Origin: Gemmataceae bacterium | Lineage (GTDB): Bacteria > Planctomycetota > Planctomycetia > Gemmatales > Gemmataceae | Assembly: GCA_028288765.1 (NCBI GenBank) | Contig: JAQGHQ010000237.1 | Span: forward strand, 1-49,868 | Direction: 5' to 3' | DNA length: 49,868 nucleotides | Part shown: positions 43,070 to 49,868 of the stretch, piece after piece | How the letters are laid out: every line of letters starts with the position of its first letter | Numbering within the stretch: position 1 is the first letter of the stretch | Translations under genes and position numbers: made by a program | Notes under the pieces: generated by a model | The model's database searches: none | Seen by the model: only the letters and a program-made list of their open reading frames with translations | Told to the model about the DNA's origin: nothing

Positions 43070-43972
43070 TCACCCGGACAGGGAGAAGCGCGGAAGTTCT
43101 ACCCCGGACCGGCGGATGTCGCGGACCACATCGATTGCCCGCCGGAACCGGTAGGCCGAGAGGAGGGCGGCGAGCCGGGTCGTCGTCCGCCCGACCCCCA
43201 CGTACGTTCGCCACCGGGCCAACCGGGGGAGTGGAAGATGGGGTTGCCCGGGATCGAACTCCCACGGGTGGAAGTACAACATGCCCACCGCCGGCCGAGC
43301 CCGGGCCGCCTGTCCGAGCCCGGCACGCATCATACATAGTGGGAACAGCCGAAAATACCCGCCGCCGGCGACCGGGAGATTGAGCCCGGCGACCCGATAC
43401 GTTAAGGGCGGCAATTCCAGGATCTCGCCCACCTTACCGACCGCGACGAACGGGCCCCGTGGGGCCTCGGGTATACCGTAGCGGTCGTGTCGGACGGGGA
43501 AGACCGAGGAGTCGTACTCGAACCCGCACGCCGCCAACACGTCGACCGCCCATCCCGTTTCCCGGACCACGCTAAAGGTCGGAGCCCGAAAGCCGTAAAC
43601 CGGGCTTCCGGTTACGTGTTCGAGTGCGTCCTTGCTCCGCAACAGGTCGTCGCGGAATGTTTCCGGGGTGAACCGGTGGACCCGTTGGTGGTCCCAACTA
43701 TGCGACCCGACCTCGTGTCCCGCCGTGTGGATTGCCCGGACCAGCGTGGGGTGCGACCGGGCGATCTCTCCGACCACATAGAACGTCGCCGTCGTGCCGA
43801 CGGCGGCAAGTTGGTCGAGCAGCTGGTGGGTCGTCTTCTCCATCCGGCCGGCGTATGCGGATTTTGCCTCGGGCGTAACCTCCAGCCCGACAGCAGCTTC
43901 GATACGGTAGTGTTCTTCCACGTCGAAGCTGGCGATGTACGACGCTGGGTCGTTCGCTTGCTGGGTCGTCAC
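43070..43972 (-). CDS. Polysaccharide deacetylase of the XrtA/PEP-CTERM type (DUF3473 C-terminus)
   Basis: A 300-residue NodB-fold enzyme that removes acetyl groups from a surface polysaccharide. SFDVEEHYR (15-23) supplies the catalytic Asp, HEVGSHSWDH (86-95) the metal-binding His pair, and GFRAPTFS (127-134) the Arg-containing motif. The C-terminal part ends with VGMLYFHPWEFDP and is the DUF3473 extension that marks the version found in PEP-CTERM/exosortase (XrtA, EpsH-type) loci. It is flanked by two PEP-CTERM genes, which supports this. It starts with a GTG (43972) after GGGGAGTGAT. A near-consensus sigma-54 promoter lies about 100 bp upstream. No signal peptide is seen; the enzyme is likely cytoplasmic, as usual. 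Confidence 0.93.
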   Translation of the reverse strand: MTTQQANDPASYIASFDVEEHYRIEAAVGLEVTPEAKSAYAGRMEKTTHQLLDQLAAVGTTATFYVVGEIARSHPTLVRAIHTAGHEVGSHSWDHQRVHRFTPETFRDDLLRSKDALEHVTGSPVYGFRAPTFSVVRETGWAVDVLAACGFEYDSSVFPVRHDRYGIPEAPRGPFVAVGKVGEILELPPLTYRVAGLNLPVAGGGYFRLFPLCMMRAGLGQAARARPAVGMLYFHPWEFDPGQPHLPLPRLARWRTYVGVGRTTTRLAALLSAYRFRRAIDVVRDIRRSGVELPRFSLSG

Positions 43973-44073
43973 ATCACTCCCCGGGGTTGACGGCAGGCGA
44001 GTTCCCAGTGGTCCAATCTAGATCACTCCACGGGTGAGTGGCCCGGTTGGAAGCAACCAGGGCGTAAACTTTA

Positions 44074-44090
44074 CGCAACGCCCGCGCCAG
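44074..44090 (-). promoter_or_regulatory. Sigma-54 promoter of the polysaccharide deacetylase
   Basis: Read on the minus strand, CTGGCGCGGGCGTTGCG matches twelve of fourteen informative positions of the -24/-12 consensus. GG (44088-44087) and GC (44076-44075) are exactly 10 bp apart. The start would be near 44063, about 90 nt before the deacetylase GTG. The -12 element overlaps a perfect palindrome GCGTAAACTTTACGC (44062-44076), which could let a repressor block it. Confidence 0.7.
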
Positions 44091-44108
44091 TCATTCCGAT
44101 ACCAAGAA

Positions 44109-44150
44109 GTTGCGCGCCGCGACGAGGTGCCGATTCAGGGGTGGCGCAAC
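44109..44150. promoter_or_regulatory. Dyad between divergent sigma-54 promoters, putative enhancer site
   Basis: GTTGCGC (44109-44115) and GCGCAAC (44144-44150) are exact reverse complements, between the two divergent sigma-54 promoters. Enhancer-binding proteins usually bind such dyads 80-200 bp upstream of the -24 element, so this site could serve the plus-strand promoter, and the minus-strand one at closer range. The activator (perhaps PrsR-like, by analogy with known PEP-CTERM loci) is not in the window. Confidence 0.4.
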
Positions 44151-44227
44151 TCGAATCCCGGCAACATAACGTATTCGGACCAGATATTTTGCAGCGCGGC
44201 AGAATCCCCTTAATCGGCACGTTCAAC

Positions 44228-44244
44228 TTGGCACTCTGATTGCT
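44228..44244 (+). promoter_or_regulatory. Sigma-54 promoter of the second PEP-CTERM gene
   Basis: TTGGCACTCTGATTGCT matches twelve of fourteen informative consensus positions, including all of TGGCAC and TTGC, with GG (44230-44231) and GC (44242-44243) spaced by 10 bp. The start would be near 44255, giving a leader of about 270 nt before the PEP-CTERM gene. It faces away from the deacetylase promoter. The rest of 43973-44522 holds no supportable gene. Confidence 0.75.
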
Positions 44245-44522
44245 AACTGATTTTTGCCGATATCAGCGGAATTGGGTTGACAGCAAGGCCATTTAATCGC
44301 TTTGCTAGTTAACAGGCCGCTGCCGCACCCTGACAGCGAGCCGCACCGGCCGGGTCCCCTTTTACCCGGTCGGGGGAGTGATGCCCCAGGACGCGACCCC
44401 TAACCCCGGTCGTCCACTTCCGGATCGCGGCAGAGTCGACCCTGACAAGGATGTCTTCCCGGGCGCTCGTGCGGATTGTATACTCAGAAGTTCGACTGCC
44501 CGATTCGAGGAGCCCACCCGTC

Positions 44523-45314
44523 ATGGTCTTGCGAAACTTACGCTGGTTGTCCGCGAGTGTGCTGGCGGCCGTCGCCATGCTCTCCGCCCCAGCCCGGTCA
44601 GAAGCCGGGACCCAGATCCTCATTGAAGAAGTCGACAACCTGGGGAACCCGGTTCCCGGCTCGGCTCAGTACTTCAGCGGAACCTCGGCGACATTCGCGA
44701 CCACGAACTTCCTGAACATCACGGTGACCGCCACGGCCAACTCGGGGGCGGTTAGTTCTCTCACGACGACCGTATCGGCGGTGCCCGCGACGACCTTCGA
44801 CGCCACCCACTCGCTCGAGGTGATCGTCACCAACGACAGCTTCACCACCCCGAACGTGGGCGGAACGGCACTGGTCCAGAACAACGCCGCCGCGTCCTCC
44901 GGGATCGGGGGTGGGCAGAACATCCTCACGAACGCCACCCAGCTGTTCAACCTTCCGCTCAGCCCGGACACGACCTCGACCTCCGCGCTCGCCACCGGGA
45001 CCGCGCTCGGTTCCGCGACCGGGGTGGCCACCGATACCCGGCCGGGTGGTGGGGCCTCCCAGACGACCATGTCGAACATCTCGAACCTGCCGTCCGCGTT
45101 CGCGATCCAACAGACGATCTTCGTCCGGGCCAACCCGACCGACCCGGCTGGGATCTCGACCGGCTCCACCCTCGGCGGGTCGGCCAGCTCGATCGTCATC
45201 ACCTCACCGGCCCCGGTCCCGGCCCCGGCCGGGTTGGCTTTGGCCCTCGCCGCGGTGCCGGTCCTCGGCCTCCGCCGGGCCCTCCGTCGCAAGACCGAGG
45301 CGGTCAACGGCTGA
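44523..45314 (+). CDS. PEP-CTERM-type exported surface protein
   Basis: A 263-residue exported protein. After the signal peptide (about 1-28, LRWLSASVLAAVAMLSAPAR, ending SEA) comes a Ser/Thr/Ala/Asn-rich, beta-strand-rich domain with no cysteine, typical of low-complexity PEP-CTERM cargo. The C-terminus has a variant sorting signal: VPAPAGLALALAAVPVLGLR, then RALRRK, where the Pro-Ala-Pro replaces the usual Pro-Glu-Pro. Such variants occur in planctomycetes. A long frame runs upstream, but the ATG at 44523 (GAGGAG before it) gives the right signal peptide. A strong sigma-54 promoter lies upstream and a clear terminator downstream, so it is monocistronic and separately regulated. Function: probable surface or biofilm-matrix protein. 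Confidence 0.85.
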   Translation: MVLRNLRWLSASVLAAVAMLSAPARSEAGTQILIEEVDNLGNPVPGSAQYFSGTSATFATTNFLNITVTATANSGAVSSLTTTVSAVPATTFDATHSLEVIVTNDSFTTPNVGGTALVQNNAAASSGIGGGQNILTNATQLFNLPLSPDTTSTSALATGTALGSATGVATDTRPGGGASQTTMSNISNLPSAFAIQQTIFVRANPTDPAGISTGSTLGGSASSIVITSPAPVPAPAGLALALAAVPVLGLRRALRRKTEAVNG

Positions 45315-45362
45315 GAACTTTACGCGGGCCGGTTCCTGTTCCGGCCTGGTTGTGCTACGGTT

Positions 45363-45396
45363 GACGGGGGCATTCTGCCCCCGTCTTTTCTTTTTT
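45363..45396 (+). terminator. Strong intrinsic terminator
   Basis: A perfect 10-bp stem GACGGGGGCA (45363-45372) / TGCCCCCGTC (45376-45385) with a TTC loop is followed by TTTTCTTTTTT. It lies 49 bp after the PEP-CTERM stop and 25 bp before the start of the TPR gene, which must therefore rely on read-through or a promoter within a very small space. Confidence 0.92.
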
Positions 45397-45421
45397 ACGG
45401 CCCACACCGCGAGGGCACATC

Positions 45422-48400
45422 GTGCGTCGCGTTCTCAGCTGGAAGCGGCTCCTGATCGTCCTCGGGGTCCTCGTCACCCTCTCCGCCGCGACCTACGGCG
45501 TCCACGCCGTCCAGAACCGGCGCCACGCCACAGCGCTCAAGGAACGCGCGGCCAAGGCCGCGGAGGCGTCCGCCACCGACCCGGCGAAGGCGGAAGAGGC
45601 CATCTCCCTACTCGAGCAGTACCTGAAGTTCCGGCCGAGGGACGAGGAAGCGTTCCACCGGTATTCAACCCTGATGTTCGCCCAGGCCAAGGCCGACCCG
45701 AAGCAGGCGAGTGCGGCGGCGGAGGCCGGGGAGAAGTTCCTCCGCCAGTTCCCGGACCACCCCGACGACCGGCGGAAGCTAATCGACCTGTACGTGGACC
45801 TCGGCCGGCTGATGAACGCCCGCCAGCACATCCAGATCATGTTCGACACGAGGCCCGAGCTCAAGGAGGACGTGGACCTGCTCGACAAGGCCGCGACGTG
45901 CGAACTGGGCCTCGGCGGCGACGTGGGGCAGGCGGTCCGGTACCTCGACACCGCGGTCCAGACGAAGAAGGCCCCGCCGCGGGTGTTCGAGCGGCTGCTC
46001 GGGATGCTTTACGGGAAGAACGCCTACTCCGACCCGCGGTACACGCCGGCCAAGTACCTCGAGGTCCTGCTCAACGAGGAGCCGTACAGGTCGGACATCG
46101 CGGCCCGGGTCGTGGCCGGCCGGTTCATGCTCCTCAGCGGGGAGACCCAGAACGCCCGCAAGCACATCACCGACGCCATCACGAACATGCGCGACGGGGC
46201 CACGGACGCCGACGCCCTGATGGCGCTGGCGGAGCTGGAGTTGGCGGAGATCAAGACCTCCGAGACGATCCGGGCCCAGCTGAAAAAGGCCGAGGCCCAC
46301 CTGCAGACGGCGTTCACCGCCCACAAGAAGAACGTCCGGGTCGGGCTGATGCTCGCCCAGGTGCTCACCGAGGAGGGGGAGGTCAAACAGGCGATCGAAG
46401 TCCTCCGGACGTCGGCCGACGCGCTGGGGGGCACGAACGACGAATTCCTCCTCGTGGTGGACCGGCTCCTCGACCTCGGGGAGCAGGACCTGTCGCGCAC
46501 CCTGATCGACCGGATCGCCACGAACGAGGCGGACCGCGAGCGGATCGTGAAGTACCTGCGCGGGCGGATGGCGCTGCTCAAGGGGAACTGGGCCACCGCC
46601 CGGACGAACCTCGAGGAAATCGCCCCGGCCCTGGTCCGGGTCCGCGACTTCCACAAGAAGGCGATGTACGGGATCGGGCGATGCTACGGGGTCCTCCAGA
46701 ACCCGGACAAGCAGATGGAATGCTACAGCGCCGCCCTCCAGGACGACCCCCGGTACCTGCCGGCGCTGATCGGGCGGGCCGAGGCGAACTTCCGGCTCGG
46801 CCGGTACCGGGAAGCGTCGGGCGACTACCAGACGATCGTCAACGGGTACGGTCTGGCCGCGTACCGGCCGAAGCTCGCCCGGCTCGAACTTCGGGCCGTC
46901 GTAAAACAGCCCGCCCCGGCGCGGCGGTGGGACGCGTTCGAGAAGAGCCTCGGGCCGGACGCGGACCGGACCCCCGAGCTCCAGATCCTTTACGCCGAGT
47001 CGCTGGCGGCCCGTGGGGACGGTGAGGGCGCCGCCAAGGTGCTCCAGGCGATCGTCGACAAGGACCCGAAGAACGCGGCCGCCTGGCTCGCCCTCGCCCG
47101 GGTCCGCGGGGGCGGGAGTCCCGACGGCGCGGTCAAGCTCCTCGATGAAGCCGCCGCGAAGATCGGGGACACGGTCGATCTGCGGCTGGCCCGCTCCCTC
47201 GTCCTCGTGAACCGGACCCGGAAGCCGACGCCCAACGAGATCCGGGCGCTGGCGGAGAAGGCGGAGAACTTCGAGAAGTGGGACCGCCGCCGGCTCTGGT
47301 TCGGGCTCGGCGAGGCCGCCTCCCGCGCCGCCCTGATCGCCGACGAGCCGGACGCCGCCGCGCTGCGGGCCCTGGCGATCGAGTACCTCCAGAAGGCGGC
47401 CGACCTCGACCCCGAGGACCTGATGACCCGGGCGGCCCTGGTCGACGCCGGCCTGGCCGCCGGCCGACCGGACGTGGTCGACGCCGCGCTCGCGGGGATC
47501 GCGGCGGTGGAAGGCGAGAAGGGCCCGATCGGGACCCTGTCCCGGGTCGTCAAACAGCTGCCGGAGGTCCGCCGGACCGCGGACAAGGCGGTCCGGGCGG
47601 TCGGGATCGCCGACCTGCGGGCCCTCGCCAACCGGGCGAAGGCGGACCGCCCGGGATGGGCCCGGGTGTACGTCGCCCTCGCCCAGCTCGACGAGCTGGA
47701 GGGGCTCAACGACGCCGCCCTGGCGAACTACAAGGAGGCGATCGAGAAGGGCGAGCGGCAGGAGTTCGTCATCCGCCGGGCGGTCGAGCTCTACCGCGAC
47801 CGCCGGCAGGAAGACCAGGCCGCCCTCCTGCTCAACTCGCTGCACACCGAAGTCCCACTGCCCGAAGACCTGGAGCGGTTCCGCGCGATCAAGGACCTCC
47901 TGGCCCGCGACATCCCCAGGAGCGAGCGGCCGACCATCGACCGGGTCGCCCCGGCGGACTCGAAGGACTGGCGGGTCCTCCTCCTGCGCGGCTCACTGCT
48001 GGCCACCCTCGGGGAGGACGCCGACGCCCATGCCGCGTTCCGCGCGGCCGTCGCGCTCGGGGACAACGTCCCCGAGACCTGGGGCGCGATGGTCTCGCAC
48101 CTGATCCGGATCGGCCGGGTCGAGGACGCGAAGCGGGCGACCGCCGAGGCCGAACAGAAGCTGAAGGACAACCCCCCGAAAACCGACGCCGCCCGGGCCG
48201 AACTGATCATGACCCTGGCCGGGTGTTACGAACTGACGGGCGACCAGCACACCGCCCTGAACCGCTACCAGGAGGCCGTCAATGCGGCCCCGCGGGAGCT
48301 GAACCCGACCCGCCAGCTCGTCCTATTCCTCCAGCGGTCCGGGAAGATGGCCGACGCGAACAAGAAGCTCCAGGGCCTGGCCGATGACGCCACCCCGGAC

Positions 48401-49792
48401 CTCGCCCGGTGGGCCCGCCGCCACCTGGCACTCACCATGATGGCCGGGGCGGATGCGTACAACCAGCGGGAGGCCGCCCTGAAGCTGATCGCCCCGAACC
48501 TCGCCGCCAGCAAGACCGACCCGGAGGACGTAAAGGCCCGGGCGGTGGTCCTGACGATCGACCCGGCTACCCGGGAGGAGGGGACGAAAACACTCGAGGA
48601 GTTCGCCAAGTGGGGCGACCTCACCCCGGACGAGTTCTTGCTGCTCGGCCGGCTGTACTTCGACCAGGGGAAGGTGGCCGAGTCGGTCACGTACTTCGAG
48701 AAGGCCGCCCGCCCGCGGGCCGGGCTGAGCGCCGGCCACCTCGCCGAGCTGATCCGGGTTTACCTCGGGATGAACATGCTGGAGAACGCCCGGGCCGCGG
48801 TAAGCCGCCTTAAAGCCTTCGCCCCCCGCAGCTGGGACGCCGCCCGCGAGGAGGCCCGGTTCCTCCACCGGGAGGCCGCCGAGGCCGAACGGGTGGGCAA
48901 CAAGGAGGGGGCGAAGAAGCTCGACGCCCAGGCCCTCGCCCTGATCACGACGTTTCCGGGCGGAACGACCGAACCGTTCGTGCGGACCCGGTCGGGGCCG
49001 TTGCTGGAGGAGCTCGGGTTCACGGACACCGCCGAGGGTCTGTACACCCGACTACTGACCGAGGCTAAAGACCCGAGCCCGCATCTCCCACTCGCCGCGC
49101 TCCGGATCGGTCAGAAGCGGTCCGCCGATGCCATCGAGTTGGCGTGGAAGTACAAGGACACGACGCCGGCGGTGGTGACCGCCCGCATCCTGACGGGGGC
49201 GATCCGGGCGCGGAACCCGGGCCCGGAGGCCGAGCGGAAGGTCGAAGCGTGGCTGGACGAAAAGCTCCGGCAGTCCGTCGAAAAGTGGGAGCAACTCGCC
49301 CTGCTGGGGTCGAAGGCGGAGCTGTTCGACGCGCTGAAGAATTACGACGAGGCGATCGCGACCTACGAAAAGGCCGTCCACCTGGCCGAGGCCGCCCGGC
49401 CGGACGAACTGAAGGGCTTCCAGACCGAGCTGTTCGTCAACAACATGTGCGTCGTCCTCGTCCTGCACCGGCACCGCGAGGCGGACCGGGCGATCAAGAT
49501 GATGTCCGCGGTGATCGGCGTCCGCGGCCCGATCCCGGCCTATCTCGACACCCGGGCGCTCGGGTATCTCGTGAAAGGCGGCAAGACGAAAGAGGCGGTG
49601 GCCGACCTCAAACTCGCCCTGATCCAGCAGAAGCGGCCGGTCTACCTGTTCCACCTCGCCTGGGCTTACGCCCAGGACCCGGACACCCGGTCGCTCAGCA
49701 TCACCCCGCGGGAGGAGGCCAAGAAACTCGGCCTCGCCGTCGAGGACCTGCACCCACTGGAGGTGTGGAAGTTCGAGGAAATGTACCGGTAG
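45422..49792 (+). CDS. Very large membrane-anchored TPR-repeat protein
   Basis: A 1456-residue protein with an N-terminal signal anchor (about residues 9-28, RLLIVLGVLVTLSAATYGVH) and, from about 45 to the end, tetratricopeptide repeats. The TPR pattern, with paired helices and Ala/Gly/Tyr positions, is visible at many places (AEEAISLLEQYLKFRPRDEE, ALNRYQEAVNAAPRELNPTR, YDEAIATYEKAVHLAEAARP). There is no lipobox. PEP-CTERM loci often include a TPR lipoprotein (PrsT); this one is similar in repeat content but membrane-anchored and much longer, so I do not assign that name. It probably scaffolds protein contacts on the outside of the inner membrane. It starts with GTG at 45422 (GAGGG upstream) and is complete; the final 76 bp of the window hold nothing. 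Confidence 0.85.
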   Translation: MRRVLSWKRLLIVLGVLVTLSAATYGVHAVQNRRHATALKERAAKAAEASATDPAKAEEAISLLEQYLKFRPRDEEAFHRYSTLMFAQAKADPKQASAAAEAGEKFLRQFPDHPDDRRKLIDLYVDLGRLMNARQHIQIMFDTRPELKEDVDLLDKAATCELGLGGDVGQAVRYLDTAVQTKKAPPRVFERLLGMLYGKNAYSDPRYTPAKYLEVLLNEEPYRSDIAARVVAGRFMLLSGETQNARKHITDAITNMRDGATDADALMALAELELAEIKTSETIRAQLKKAEAHLQTAFTAHKKNVRVGLMLAQVLTEEGEVKQAIEVLRTSADALGGTNDEFLLVVDRLLDLGEQDLSRTLIDRIATNEADRERIVKYLRGRMALLKGNWATARTNLEEIAPALVRVRDFHKKAMYGIGRCYGVLQNPDKQMECYSAALQDDPRYLPALIGRAEANFRLGRYREASGDYQTIVNGYGLAAYRPKLARLELRAVVKQPAPARRWDAFEKSLGPDADRTPELQILYAESLAARGDGEGAAKVLQAIVDKDPKNAAAWLALARVRGGGSPDGAVKLLDEAAAKIGDTVDLRLARSLVLVNRTRKPTPNEIRALAEKAENFEKWDRRRLWFGLGEAASRAALIADEPDAAALRALAIEYLQKAADLDPEDLMTRAALVDAGLAAGRPDVVDAALAGIAAVEGEKGPIGTLSRVVKQLPEVRRTADKAVRAVGIADLRALANRAKADRPGWARVYVALAQLDELEGLNDAALANYKEAIEKGERQEFVIRRAVELYRDRRQEDQAALLLNSLHTEVPLPEDLERFRAIKDLLARDIPRSERPTIDRVAPADSKDWRVLLLRGSLLATLGEDADAHAAFRAAVALGDNVPETWGAMVSHLIRIGRVEDAKRATAEAEQKLKDNPPKTDAARAELIMTLAGCYELTGDQHTALNRYQEAVNAAPRELNPTRQLVLFLQRSGKMADANKKLQGLADDATPDLARWARRHLALTMMAGADAYNQREAALKLIAPNLAASKTDPEDVKARAVVLTIDPATREEGTKTLEEFAKWGDLTPDEFLLLGRLYFDQGKVAESVTYFEKAARPRAGLSAGHLAELIRVYLGMNMLENARAAVSRLKAFAPRSWDAAREEARFLHREAAEAERVGNKEGAKKLDAQALALITTFPGGTTEPFVRTRSGPLLEELGFTDTAEGLYTRLLTEAKDPSPHLPLAALRIGQKRSADAIELAWKYKDTTPAVVTARILTGAIRARNPGPEAERKVEAWLDEKLRQSVEKWEQLALLGSKAELFDALKNYDEAIATYEKAVHLAEAARPDELKGFQTELFVNNMCVVLVLHRHREADRAIKMMSAVIGVRGPIPAYLDTRALGYLVKGGKTKEAVADLKLALIQQKRPVYLFHLAWAYAQDPDTRSLSITPREEAKKLGLAVEDLHPLEVWKFEEMYR

Positions 49793-49868
49793 CGTTGACC
49801 CGTCTGATCCAGGAACTGGTGAAGCTGTCCGGTTTTGTCTAAATCTTGGCGAGCGGGGGGCGTGAGCC

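Noticed and set aside
44277-44306. Sigma-70 promoter (TTGACA at 44277) before the second PEP-CTERM gene
   Set aside because: No acceptable -10 element is found at 16-18 bp; the sigma-54 element just upstream is much better.

Overview
The window is high-GC DNA from a planctomycete, most likely a member of the Gemmataceae. The evidence is the combination of a DUF1549/DUF1553 (PSD1-type) protein with a DUF1501 protein, a BBP7-type outer-membrane barrel, PEP-CTERM proteins with an XrtA-type deacetylase, an ECF sigma/anti-sigma pair, and lone small signalling and secreted genes on both strands with few long operons. No rRNA, CRISPR array, transposase or phage structural gene is seen. One tRNA gene is present (tRNA-Arg, anticodon CCG).

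Layout. 1-2.7 kb: a small accessory-looking block on the 3' side of tRNA-Arg, with a controller-like XRE regulator, a membrane protein and a RibD-type deaminase fused to an unrecognised C-terminal domain. 2.9-3.7 kb: uracil-DNA glycosylase. 3.7-7.2 kb: a membrane-anchored binding-fold protein translationally coupled to a sensor histidine kinase. 7.3-10 kb: an MBOAT O-acyltransferase and an SGNH-like partner, probably a polysaccharide acetylation pair. 10.2-12.2 kb: a secreted DUF6263-like protein and an RfbD-type dTDP-rhamnose synthesis enzyme. 12.4-15.5 kb: a ferrous iron operon (feoA-feoA-feoB and a Cys-rich accessory membrane peptide) behind a recognisable sigma-70 promoter with a dyad at the start site. 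15.7-18.8 kb: a secreted protein, a zinc anti-sigma factor and an ECF sigma factor. 18.9-21.5 kb: a small basic protein, an FHA-GAF-SpoIIE phosphatase and a ClpS adaptor. 21.6-27.3 kb: secreted cyclophilin, a zinc-ribbon membrane protein, a secreted alpha/beta hydrolase and an old-yellow-enzyme reductase. 27.5-30.3 kb: a phosphoribosyltransferase/erythromycin-esterase/hydrolase operon. 30.5-32.6 kb: a LigD-type protein without its ligase domain, divergent from a small KGG-type basic protein. 32.7-36.8 kb: the DUF1501/PSD1 pair. 37.2-42.2 kb: envelope genes (LptD-like barrel, diacylglycerol kinase, BBP7 barrel). 42.6-49.8 kb: a PEP-CTERM/XrtA-associated region with two PEP-CTERM proteins, the polysaccharide deacetylase and a very large membrane-anchored TPR protein.

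The most informative regulatory signal is in the 550 bp between the XrtA-type deacetylase and the second PEP-CTERM gene. It holds two divergent sigma-54 promoters, each with the invariant GG-N10-GC spacing, and dyads between and around them. Together with the short proline-rich PEP-CTERM gene next door, this suggests a sigma-54-controlled surface-protein/exopolysaccharide regulon. The exosortase itself is not in the window. Several perfect long inverted repeats (at 3.7, 7.2, 15.6 and 26.1 kb) sit at gene ends; two of them share the same GTAGGGC...GCCCTAC termini and look like members of one dispersed repeat family.
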